DNA of 23,741 nucleotides, taken from the NCBI GenBank assembly GCA_903928365.1, contig CAIYQV010000412.1, positions 1-23,741 of the forward strand. Reading direction: 5' to 3'. This stretch comes from an uncultured Flavobacteriia bacterium (GTDB lineage Bacteria > Bacteroidota > Bacteroidia > Flavobacteriales_D > Crocinitomicaceae). The translations under genes were made by a program, and so were the position numbers. Position 1 is the first letter of the stretch; every line of letters starts with the position of its first letter. Under the pieces are notes generated by a model that saw only the letters and a program-made list of their open reading frames with translations, was not told where the DNA came from and did no database searches. Positions 1 to 6,511 of this stretch are shown here, piece by piece.

Positions 1-63
1 CTTGAAAAGGGGTTATAGAGCCTCCTAAAAATCGAATATCAAAAATAAACTCAGGAATTTACC

Positions 64-513
64 TCACCTCTTCATCGCCCGATCCATGTCGCGCTTATCG
101 TCTTTTTCTTTGAGGTCATGGCGTTTGTCGTGGAGTTTTTTACCTTGAGCGAGGGCGATGTCTACTTTTACCCAGCCTGTTTCGGATAGAAACATTTTCA
201 ATGGAATGAGGGTGTTTCCTTTTACCTGAAGGAACTTTTCAATTTTGGCGATCTCTTTTTTATTGAGAAGTAATTTGCGGTCAGCGCGCGGTTTGTGGGA
301 GTAGAAGGAAGCGTTTTCATACTCTGAAACGTGCATGTTCCGAATCCACACCTCCCCTTTCTGTATCACGCAATAAGCTTCCATGATCGATGCTTTTCCT
401 TTACGGATACTTTTGATCTCTGTACCCGCGAGTTGGATTCCTGCAACGAAGGTATCCATCAAGTGGTATTCGAAGCGGGCTTTTTTATTGCGGATGTTGA
501 GGTCTTTGGACAT
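64..513 (-). CDS. smpB: SsrA-binding protein SmpB
   Basis: SmpB binds tmRNA and delivers it to stalled ribosomes during trans-translation. The 149-aa product has the SmpB core: an N-terminal NKKARFEYH stretch, the LAGTEIKSIRKGKAS motif, the IRNMHVSEYE segment, the GKKLHDKR motif, and a basic C-terminal tail (KRDMDRAMKR) that in this family reaches the decoding centre. The open frame continues 42 codons upstream, but family members begin at the MSKDLN-type N-terminus and are about 150-160 aa long, so the ATG at 513 is chosen. A TAnnTTTG-like box lies just 6 nt before this start, suggesting a very short leader. No tmRNA gene is visible in the window. The gene is divergent from recR across a palindrome-rich gap. 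The assignment is secure. Confidence 0.95.
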   Translation of the reverse strand: MSKDLNIRNKKARFEYHLMDTFVAGIQLAGTEIKSIRKGKASIMEAYCVIQKGEVWIRNMHVSEYENASFYSHKPRADRKLLLNKKEIAKIEKFLQVKGNTLIPLKMFLSETGWVKVDIALAQGKKLHDKRHDLKEKDDKRDMDRAMKR

Positions 514-519
514 GGATGG

Positions 520-527
520 CAAAAATA
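520..527 (-). promoter_or_regulatory. Possible -7 box for smpB
   Basis: Read on the minus strand this is TATTTTTG, matching the Bacteroidota -7 consensus TAnnTTTG. It ends 6 nt before the smpB ATG, so transcription would begin almost at the start codon. No TTG element is visible 16-21 nt further upstream, so only half of the promoter is supported. Confidence 0.3.
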
Positions 528-542
528 GTATTTTATTCTCTT

Positions 543-917
543 CTACTTTTATCGGGCTAAAAGTAGCAAAAGCCCTTTCACTTTTACAAGGAACCTGCCG
601 TTGGCACCTGCGCTTGCCCTGAGTTAACCGAAGGGACAAACCTTCGCTTCGTGCATGCGCATCTCCGCTTGGTTTGCAGACTGGTTCTGTGTAAAAGTGA
701 TCTTTTAAATTAAGTTGAGACGTAGAATTAAATGGTGCCTTTTATTTCGAAAAAGCGTATTGAATTGAAATTTGGGTACCGTGAGGAAGCCGAAGGATCA
801 CCGAAACGGTCGAATTTCAAGATTGGAGCGTAGAGAGAAATAAACAGCACCGAGTTTTAGCTACGCTTCTACTTCGTGGTCTTTTGCCACTTTTCTTTTG
901 CGGCAAAAGAAAAGTGG
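543..917. repeat. Palindrome-packed noncoding tract between smpB and recR
   Basis: No gene is supported in the gap 514-939. It holds a row of inverted repeats: (1) 9-bp arms at 543-551/558-566; (2) 18-nt arms at 578-595/683-700, 16 of 18 matching; (3) a nested imperfect palindrome centred near 793, with arms 721-725/861-865, 734-748/837-851 (13 of 15), 765-772/813-820 and 778-782/806-810; (4) a perfect 15-bp-arm hairpin at 887-901/903-917. A 14-nt inverted pair (559-572 and 881-894, one mismatch, CTTTTGCyACTTTT) brackets the tract. It could be a non-autonomous palindromic repeat element, fused remnants of dispersed repeats, or structured RNA. No flanking target-site duplication was recognised. 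Confidence 0.6.
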
Positions 918-939
918 GTAGTTTCATTAATTTTACAAT

Positions 940-1548
940 GTGAAAATCCCTTCCAGATACATTGAAAACGCCGTAGAGCAACTTTCCTCCTTGCCGGGAA
1001 TCGGGAAAAGAACGGCATTACGTTTAGTATTGCAGCTGTTGAACCGCAGCGATCAGGAAGTGGAACAATTTGCTCAGGCCATTCTGGAAATGAAGGCACA
1101 CATCAAAAAATGCAATTCATGTGGCAACATCAGTGACCATGAAGTATGTTCGATCTGCTCCGATCCAAGAAGAGACCACGCCATCATTTGTGTAGTGGAA
1201 GACATTAGGGATGTGCTCGCCATCGAATCGACGGAATCGTACAAAGGAATATATCATGTGCTCGGTGGAATCATCTCCCCCATGGATGGTGTAGGCCCTT
1301 CGGATCTGAACATTACATCGCTGGTTGAAAAGGCGCAAAGCGGAACCGTCACCGAGATCATCTTTGCATTGAGTCCGACCATGGAAGGAGATACAACGAA
1401 TTTCTATTTATTCAAAAAGCTTACTGATAAACAAGTGCTCATTACTTCGCTTTCACGAGGAGTGGCAGTTGGGACAGAATTACAATATGCGGACGAACTC
1501 ACCTTGAGTCGTTCATTGATGCAACGTCAACCTTTTAAAATTCAATAA
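940..1548 (+). CDS. recR: Recombination mediator protein RecR
   Basis: RecR works with RecF/RecO to load RecA onto gapped, SSB-coated DNA. The 202-aa length is typical. An N-terminal helix-hairpin-helix (LSSLPGIGKRTALRL, residues 15-29) is followed by a four-cysteine zinc site (Cys58, Cys61, Cys70, Cys73) and a Toprim domain beginning at the ICVVED segment (about residue 82). The start is the GTG at 940; the ATG two bases earlier is followed directly by TGA and is unusable. Residues KIPSRYIENAV match the usual RecR N-terminus, which supports the GTG. A perfect 31-nt hairpin sequence ends 22 nt upstream. mscL starts 1 nt after the stop, so the two are probably co-transcribed. Confidence 0.95.
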   Translation: MKIPSRYIENAVEQLSSLPGIGKRTALRLVLQLLNRSDQEVEQFAQAILEMKAHIKKCNSCGNISDHEVCSICSDPRRDHAIICVVEDIRDVLAIESTESYKGIYHVLGGIISPMDGVGPSDLNITSLVEKAQSGTVTEIIFALSPTMEGDTTNFYLFKKLTDKQVLITSLSRGVAVGTELQYADELTLSRSLMQRQPFKIQ

Positions 1549-1549
1549 T

Positions 1550-1927
1550 ATGCTCAAAGAATTCAGATCATTCATTATGCGCGGCAACGTGATCGACCTC
1601 GCTGTGGCCGTTATCATCGGGGGCGCTTTTTCAGCCATTGTCGGATCGCTCATCAACGATGTGATCACCCCATTACTTCTAAAACCAGTGATGCAAGCCT
1701 TACATGTCGATAAACTGGAAAATCTGGGTTGGAATGGTGTGCTTTATGGTAAATTCCTCGCTTCGGTGATCAATTTCGTTGTTACCGCCTTTATTATCTT
1801 CCTTCTGGTTAAAGCAATGAATCGCGCCTTAAAGAAAAAAGCGGATGACGAAGCGAAAGCAGCAACCTTGTCTAAAGATCAGGAGCTACTGACAGAAATC
1901 CGAGACCTGTTGAAGGAGAAAAAGTAA
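1550..1927 (+). CDS. mscL: Large-conductance mechanosensitive channel MscL
   Basis: MscL is a homopentameric inner-membrane channel that opens under membrane tension to release solutes during hypo-osmotic shock. The 125-aa protein has the amphipathic N-terminal helix (MLKEFRSFIMRGNVIDLAV), TM1 with the glycine/alanine-rich pore-lining run AVAVIIGGAFSAIVGSLIND (about 18-37), a periplasmic loop containing WNGVLYGKF, TM2 (ASVINFVVTAFIIFLLVKAMN), and a charged cytoplasmic C-terminal helix bundle (LLTEIRDLLKEKK). The ATG lies 1 nt after the recR stop, which suggests translational coupling. It converges with the oxidoreductase gene, leaving a 5-bp gap and no room for a classical terminator. The assignment is secure. 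Confidence 0.95.
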   Translation: MLKEFRSFIMRGNVIDLAVAVIIGGAFSAIVGSLINDVITPLLLKPVMQALHVDKLENLGWNGVLYGKFLASVINFVVTAFIIFLLVKAMNRALKKKADDEAKAATLSKDQELLTEIRDLLKEKK

Positions 1928-1932
1928 AATCG

Positions 1933-2613
1933 CTATTCACTTTTTTCCGAAGGTTGAAGTTTAAACCTTTCGGCATAGGCATGGATCAAGCCAGAATGGA
2001 TCTCATGGGTCCCGTTGGGCAACTCCAACAATCCCTGGATCATACATTGAGCCACTTTCATAGCCTGTACAGGTTTGTATTTATCGATCAAGCCGGTTTT
2101 CCCCAACACATTCCCAACTGCCACTGACAACTTCTCACCAAATCTTTCATCCTTTCTGAAACCTTCAAGCACGGACGGTTTGAGGATAATCAGCTTGTCA
2201 AAACCTGTTTCTCTGGCATTTCTATCCAGAGTTGCTTTCATTCGTGAGTAGAAGAATGGCGAACGCTCCGATACACCCATCGCAGAGATCAGCACACATT
2301 GTTTTACCCCGTTTGCTTTTGCAAGTTTCATCACTTTTGAGGGAATATCTACATCAATCTTCCATTGTGTATCCTTAGATCCCGCGGTTTTCAATGTGGT
2401 TCCAAATGCCACAAACAACACATCGCATTGCCCATCGATAGGAAGTGATTTCATCTTATCAAAGTCTACAACATGATTGACCACTTTCATTTCCTTCAAT
2501 TCCAACTCCCTTCTAGAGATCAATTCGATCTTTTCGAAACGGATATCTTCCTCCAGTAGTTGAAGCAGCTCATTTCCGATAAGGCCTGTAGCGCCTAAAA
2601 CGATCGCTTTCAT
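1933..2613 (-). CDS. NAD(P)-binding oxidoreductase, atypical SDR (TIP30/HTATIP2-like)
   Basis: This 226-aa protein has a Rossmann nucleotide-binding motif at the extreme N-terminus (GATGLIG, residues 7-13). It also has features of an extended or atypical short-chain dehydrogenase: VLFVAFGTTLKTAGS (about 65-79), VLISAMG around Ser110, and a YxxxK pair (Tyr122, Lys126). The overall pattern resembles the HTATIP2/TIP30-like NAD(P)H-binding family common in Bacteroidota. The substrate is unknown. No signal peptide or membrane segment is seen, so it is probably cytoplasmic. It is transcribed away from the RRM gene, sharing a 107-bp AT-rich intergenic region. I am confident of the fold and not of the reaction. 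Confidence 0.8.
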   Translation of the reverse strand: MKAIVLGATGLIGNELLQLLEEDIRFEKIELISRRELELKEMKVVNHVVDFDKMKSLPIDGQCDVLFVAFGTTLKTAGSKDTQWKIDVDIPSKVMKLAKANGVKQCVLISAMGVSERSPFFYSRMKATLDRNARETGFDKLIILKPSVLEGFRKDERFGEKLSVAVGNVLGKTGLIDKYKPVQAMKVAQCMIQGLLELPNGTHEIHSGLIHAYAERFKLQPSEKSE

Positions 2614-2645
2614 ATTTTTTTTTCTAAAAATAATGCTCCTTTTTC

Positions 2646-2674
2646 TTTGCTCTCCAAAAAAAGTCCTATTTTCG
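2646..2674 (+). promoter_or_regulatory. Possible promoter of the RRM-protein gene
   Basis: TTTG at 2646-2649 and TATTTTCG at 2667-2674 resemble the Bacteroidota -33 and -7 elements, 17 nt apart; the -7 box has one deviation from TAnnTTTG. This would give a leader of roughly 40 nt before the ATG at 2721. Confidence 0.35.
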
Positions 2675-2720
2675 ACCGAAATAAGAATTACTTCAGCTTA
2701 AACACGGCTATTTCATCTAT

Positions 2721-3332
2721 ATGACGAGTATTTTTGTTGCCAAGCTTGATTTTAACATAACAAGTGAACAGTTAAAACAAGCATTTCAGGCATACGGAAC
2801 GGTAATCAAAGCCACAGTTGCCACCGACAGGGAGACAGGTAAATCACGCGGATTTGGATTTATTGAAATGAGCGATCGCGATGAAGCGATGTCTGCTATT
2901 AAAGGTTTAGACGGTTCCTTAATGAATGGCAGACCTATTGCCGTCAAAGAAGCCGAACAACGTCCGGACAATAGACCACCTAGAGAAAACCGCCCTGATT
3001 TTAATCGAAACAGAGAGCAAGGAAATTCGTTTTCCCGTCCTGCCAATACAGAACGTTCGGAAAGACCTGACAATCGCGATTCAGGAGGTTTCGCACCTCC
3101 ACCACCTGCTGAGGATCCGTTTAAAACAGACCGTAAGAAGGACCGTGGTCCGGATAAGGATAAGAAACCAAAGGAAAGCGCTGAAGGAAAGGCGAAGAAG
3201 CCTAAAATGAGTGCGTATAAGAAAAGTGGTAAAAACAACCGCTTCTTCGGCGACGACGATGAGGATCTGGACGATTTAGACAATGCAAATTTCTTCAACT
3301 TCGATGATGAAGAAGAGGAAGATGAAGATTAA
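2721..3332 (+). CDS. RRM-type RNA-binding protein with acidic C-terminal tail
   Basis: The 203-aa protein has an N-terminal RNA-recognition motif (about residues 3-78) with both signatures: RNP2 IFVAKL (4-9) and RNP1 KSRGFGFI (41-48). A low-complexity region follows (80-175), rich in Arg, Asn, Pro, Asp and Lys and containing a PPPPAED run. The protein ends in a strongly acidic stretch (FFGDDDEDLDDLDNANFF, then DEEEEDED). RRM proteins of this kind are common in Bacteroidota and are thought to bind cellular RNAs, some with cold-induced expression; the targets here are unknown. The linker and acidic tail look intrinsically disordered and are longer than in the minimal single-RRM proteins of about 100 aa. 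The stop codon overlaps the convergent nnrD stop by 4 nt. Confidence 0.88.
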   Translation: MTSIFVAKLDFNITSEQLKQAFQAYGTVIKATVATDRETGKSRGFGFIEMSDRDEAMSAIKGLDGSLMNGRPIAVKEAEQRPDNRPPRENRPDFNRNREQGNSFSRPANTERSERPDNRDSGGFAPPPPAEDPFKTDRKKDRGPDKDKKPKESAEGKAKKPKMSAYKKSGKNNRFFGDDDEDLDDLDNANFFNFDDEEEEDED

Positions 3333-4174
3333 TCATCCAGCGCACGAAGCACTATTCCAATTTGTTGTATGACATCTGAAGCGAGCAAACTCGTTTTTGA
3401 GACGTGTTCAACCGCTCGATCTGCGGAAGCTCCATGAATGTATACTGCTAACAGACTTGCCTCTTCTGCTGTATAACCTTGAGCGAGGAATGAAGTAACG
3501 ATTCCAGTTAATACATCACCGTTTCCCGCTTTGGCCAGTCCCGCATTTCCAGTTGTATTTATATATGCTGAACCATTTGGACAAAAAACTCTGGTTTGTG
3601 GCTCCTTTAAAATAACCACTACTTTTTTTGATTTTGAAAACTGAGCAGCAAGCGTATCTCGTTCTTCTGTATCTTGCCAGTTTCTTCCGATTAAACGCTG
3701 AAATTCAAGTTCATGAGGTGTAATAACTGATCCTTCAGGTAAATACTCCCACCATTCCGGATGCATGGAAAGGATATTTAGTGCATCTGCGTCCATCACC
3801 ATAGGTGAATTGCATTCGCGAATCAACAGATGTAAGGCTTTCTGTGTTTCTTGTTCCCTCCCCAATCCAGGACCGATGCCTACCACCTGAAAGTTCGACA
3901 CATCCGATATTTTTGTAAATAAGGATCTATCTTCATCCAACGAAAGCATGGCTTCGGGCAATGATACGTGCAACGCTGTTTCCCCAGACTCAGGAATATG
4001 AACCGTTAACAATCCTACCCCTGATCGCATACATGCACTAGAAGACAGAATCGCTGCCCCCATTTTTCCACGACTTCCAGCAACTAAAAGCGCATGTCCC
4101 CTTTGCCATTTGGATGAATCAGACGCAAGTGACCTGTATATATTATGGATCAGTGAATGATCAATTTTGATCAT
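3329..4174 (-). CDS. nnrD: ADP/ATP-dependent NAD(P)H-hydrate dehydratase (stand-alone domain)
   Basis: This enzyme repairs damaged NAD(P)HX back to NAD(P)H, using ADP or ATP. The 281-aa product is the C-terminal YjeF/CARKD ribokinase-like domain: GHALLVAGSRGKMGAA (26-41), GIGPGLGR (99-106), VMDADALNIL (126-135), VITPHELEFQRL (150-161), and the anion-hole/catalytic segment GNAGLAKAGNGDVLTG (209-224) with Asp220. The usual TGGSGD is AGNGD here. The epimerase (NnrE/YjeF_N) domain, normally fused upstream in the bacterial bifunctional enzyme of about 500 aa, is absent and is not elsewhere in the window. Its ATG overlaps the stop of the upstream MBL/rhodanese gene (ATGA), implying translational coupling. 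Confidence 0.88.
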   Translation of the reverse strand: MIKIDHSLIHNIYRSLASDSSKWQRGHALLVAGSRGKMGAAILSSSACMRSGVGLLTVHIPESGETALHVSLPEAMLSLDEDRSLFTKISDVSNFQVVGIGPGLGREQETQKALHLLIRECNSPMVMDADALNILSMHPEWWEYLPEGSVITPHELEFQRLIGRNWQDTEERDTLAAQFSKSKKVVVILKEPQTRVFCPNGSAYINTTGNAGLAKAGNGDVLTGIVTSFLAQGYTAEEASLLAVYIHGASADRAVEHVSKTSLLASDVIQQIGIVLRALDD

Positions 4175-5577
4175 TTAGATGACGAACAGGTAACGTTTGT
4201 TTTTGGAACGTTCGTTTTAGCAATTGCACCAAAACCACCGGCAACCTCACGGAACTTGTCATACCCTCTGGATTTCAAAATGGAAGCGGCTATCATACTA
4301 CGGTAACCTCCCGCACAATGCATAACAAACGATTTATCCTTTGGAAATGAAGCCATCTGTTCATTGATGAAATCAAGTGGGATATTGATGGCACCCTCAA
4401 CGTGTTCTGCCTCAAACTCGCCTGGTTTACGCACATCGATCACGATGGTGTCTTTTTTAAGATCAGAAGCAAACGTTTCCGCAGTAATACGATCTACTTG
4501 TTGTGTTTCACCGCCGCTCAGCTTCCATGACTCAAAACCACCTTCCAGATAACCAAGTACATTATCGTATCCGACACGTGCCAATCGTTTGAGCACTTCT
4601 TCTTCTTTACCTGTTTCTGCAATAATCAACAGCGCTTGATTTACATCAGGAAGCAATGCTCCCACCCATGGTGCGAATTGACCATCTACGCCAATATTGA
4701 TACTGTTAGGAATAAATCCTTCTGAAAAGACCTGCGCATTGCGTGTATCCAGCATCACCGCCCCAGTTTCATTCGCAGCAGCCTCGAAAGCCTTTACGGA
4801 AAGAGGTGAGTTTCCTCTTTTCATGACAAGATCGATACTGTCGTAACCGGATTTATTCATTTGCACATTCATTCCAAAATATCCAGGAGGAGGTAATAGT
4901 CCATCTGTTACTTCTTTCACAAACTCTGCTTCACTCATATCCGCACGGAGCGCATAGTTGTTCTTTTTTTGATCTCCAATCGTGGAAACCGTTTCCTTGC
5001 TCAAATTTTTTCCGCAGGCGCTTCCCGCTCCATGCGCAGGATATACGATCACATCATCATTCAAAACCATGATCTTATCTCTCAACGAATGAAATAAGGT
5101 CGCCGCGAGTTGCTCTTGCGTCATCTCAGCAGCTTTCTGAGCGAGGTCAGGTCGACCAACATCTCCAATGAACAAGGTGTCACCAGAAAAAAGCGCATGG
5201 TCTTTACCATTTTCATCAATAAGGAGAAAACAACTGCTTTCCATGGTATGCCCAGGTGTATGTAATACCTTGATGGTAATATTACCGACCTGAAACAATT
5301 CACCATCTTTTGCAGAATACGAATCGTATGCCGTTGCTGCATTCGGTCCATAGACAATCGTAGCGCCTGTTGCCTTTGACAGATCCAGGTGTCCGCTAAC
5401 GAAATCCGCATGGAAATGGGTTTCAAAAATATATTTGATCTTGACATGATCTCTTTTAGCACGTTCAATGTAAGGTGCTGTTTCTCTTAGTGGGTCAATA
5501 ATAACTGCTTCTCCATTCGAAACAATGTAATAAGCCCCCTGAGCGAGGCAACCTGTGTAGATCTGTTCAATTACCAT
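4171..5577 (-). CDS. MBL-fold persulfide dioxygenase-like hydrolase with two rhodanese domains
   Basis: The 468-aa protein combines an ETHE1/Blh-type metallo-beta-lactamase domain (about 1-235) with two rhodanese domains (about 255-355 and 365-455). Metal ligands are visible at THFHAD (His54, His56, Asp58), HTPGH (His110), SGDT (Asp133) and PAHG (His182). The final His of HxHxDH is Phe59, as in persulfide dioxygenase relatives that use one iron site. The first rhodanese lacks a catalytic Cys (loop around IIAETGKE, 318-325); the second has HCAGGYRS with Cys421. The likely role is oxidation or transfer of sulfane sulfur (GSSH, sulfide detoxification). Start: ATG at 5577 gives MVIEQIYTGCLAQGAYYI, matching relatives; ATG at 5583 and TTG at 5592 are alternatives. 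It lies downstream of a TauE exporter. Confidence 0.87.
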   Translation of the reverse strand: MVIEQIYTGCLAQGAYYIVSNGEAVIIDPLRETAPYIERAKRDHVKIKYIFETHFHADFVSGHLDLSKATGATIVYGPNAATAYDSYSAKDGELFQVGNITIKVLHTPGHTMESSCFLLIDENGKDHALFSGDTLFIGDVGRPDLAQKAAEMTQEQLAATLFHSLRDKIMVLNDDVIVYPAHGAGSACGKNLSKETVSTIGDQKKNNYALRADMSEAEFVKEVTDGLLPPPGYFGMNVQMNKSGYDSIDLVMKRGNSPLSVKAFEAAANETGAVMLDTRNAQVFSEGFIPNSINIGVDGQFAPWVGALLPDVNQALLIIAETGKEEEVLKRLARVGYDNVLGYLEGGFESWKLSGGETQQVDRITAETFASDLKKDTIVIDVRKPGEFEAEHVEGAINIPLDFINEQMASFPKDKSFVMHCAGGYRSMIAASILKSRGYDKFREVAGGFGAIAKTNVPKTNVTCSSSK

Positions 5578-5639
5578 ATTCATAAAATTCAATGCAAAGT
5601 TCGGTTAAAACTCCCTGTTTAAAAATGATCTAAGTCAAT

Positions 5640-6443
5640 TCAATTAAAAAACTCTTTAAAAAGGATAAAAACGGCGAATCCCAGTACAAACCATCCAAAT
5701 CCTGCCTTTAATTTTTCGGCTTCCATCTTTTCTGAGAAGATCGTACCTGCGATGATACCCAAAACAGTCGCCCCGGTAAATTCGGATAAAAAAACAAAAT
5801 CTATCGGCATATCGGATTGTAAATCTCCAACAAAACCAAACAAAGATTTAGCAGCAATAATCAGAAGAGAGGTTCCCACAGCCTTCTTCATTGGCATCCC
5901 TGACATGATTACCAAGGCTGGAATGATCAAAAAACCGCCCCCTGCTCCAACCAGTCCTGTTAATACTCCCACGATTGTCCCTTCGGCAAGAATGAATGGC
6001 AAATTGATAGAATTCCTTCGTTCCGGTTGATCGACAATCTTATTCTTCTTACCGGAACGGATCATGGAAATAGACGCTACAAACATAAGTACTGCAAACA
6101 ACGACATCAGAAAAAGTGGTTTGGTTACTTCCAACGTTCCAATGTGAAAGAACACGTTCGGCAGTGCGGGCATGATATATGCCCTTGTCAGGTAAACGCT
6201 AATGATCGAAGGAATACCAAAAATCAGGGCCATTCTGACATCACTCCAACCTTTCCTATAATACTGAAAAGAGCCTATCAATGCTGATACACCAACTACA
6301 CATAGCGAATAGGATGTAGCAAGAACGGTGTCAATGCCCAACAGATAAACCATGATGGGTAAAGTAAGTACGGATCCCCCACTGCCAATTAGTCCAAGTG
6401 ACAATCCAACCAAAACGGCAAGAAAGAGGGCAAGTATAATCAT
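5640..6443 (-). CDS. Sulfite exporter TauE/SafE family membrane protein
   Basis: The 267-aa integral membrane protein has about 8 hydrophobic segments arranged as two homologous halves. Each half begins with a glycine-rich motif: GLIGSGGSVLTLPIMVYLLG near residue 18, and GLVGAGGGFLIIPALVIMSG in the second half. These are the signature of the TauE/SafE (DUF81) family of sulfite, sulfoacetate or other anion exporters. A cytoplasmic basic linker (RSGKKNKIVDQPERRN) separates the halves. Its position 62 nt upstream of the MBL/rhodanese gene fits export of sulfite or thiosulfate produced by persulfide oxidation; this substrate is inferred from context. A TAATTTTG box ends 4 nt before the ATG, so the message may be leaderless. 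Confidence 0.88.
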   Translation of the reverse strand: MIILALFLAVLVGLSLGLIGSGGSVLTLPIMVYLLGIDTVLATSYSLCVVGVSALIGSFQYYRKGWSDVRMALIFGIPSIISVYLTRAYIMPALPNVFFHIGTLEVTKPLFLMSLFAVLMFVASISMIRSGKKNKIVDQPERRNSINLPFILAEGTIVGVLTGLVGAGGGFLIIPALVIMSGMPMKKAVGTSLLIIAAKSLFGFVGDLQSDMPIDFVFLSEFTGATVLGIIAGTIFSEKMEAEKLKAGFGWFVLGFAVFILFKEFFN

Positions 6444-6447
6444 ACTA

Positions 6448-6455
6448 CAAAATTA
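6448..6455 (-). promoter_or_regulatory. Possible -7 box placing the TauE transcript start at its ATG
   Basis: On the minus strand this reads TAATTTTG, matching TAnnTTTG, and ends 4 nt before the ATG at 6443. The transcript start would fall on or next to the A of the start codon. No -33 TTG is visible at the usual spacing. The terminator of the upstream ompA-like gene lies 11 nt further upstream. Confidence 0.35.
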
Positions 6456-6461
6456 AGGAAC

Positions 6462-6489
6462 AAAAAAAAGGGAGTCGGGGCTCCCTTTT
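6462..6489 (-). terminator. Rho-independent terminator of the TPR/OmpA operon
   Basis: On the minus strand, 9-bp arms (AAAAGGGAG at 6489-6481 and CTCCCTTTT at 6474-6466) enclose a 6-nt loop and run into an 8-T tract. It lies 22 nt beyond the OmpA gene stop. Confidence 0.85.
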
Positions 6490-6511
6490 ACTTTTATAAA
6501 CAATTTATCCT

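Noticed and set aside
514..639. N-terminal extension of smpB to an upstream ATG at 639
   Set aside because: The extension (MSLRLTQGKRRCQRQ...) has no SmpB resemblance, runs into the palindromic repeat tract, and makes the protein longer than the family.
887..917. Perfect hairpin as a rho-independent terminator
   Set aside because: No T-tract on either side and no gene ends nearby; both flanking genes start here.
514..939. tmRNA or other known ncRNA next to smpB
   Set aside because: No alanine-tRNA-like ends or tag-peptide reading frame could be found in the gap.
2786..3298. 170-codon minus-strand frame opposite the RRM gene
   Set aside because: Serine/leucine-rich product is the antisense shadow of the Asp/Glu/Lys/Arg-rich linker and tail of the RRM protein.
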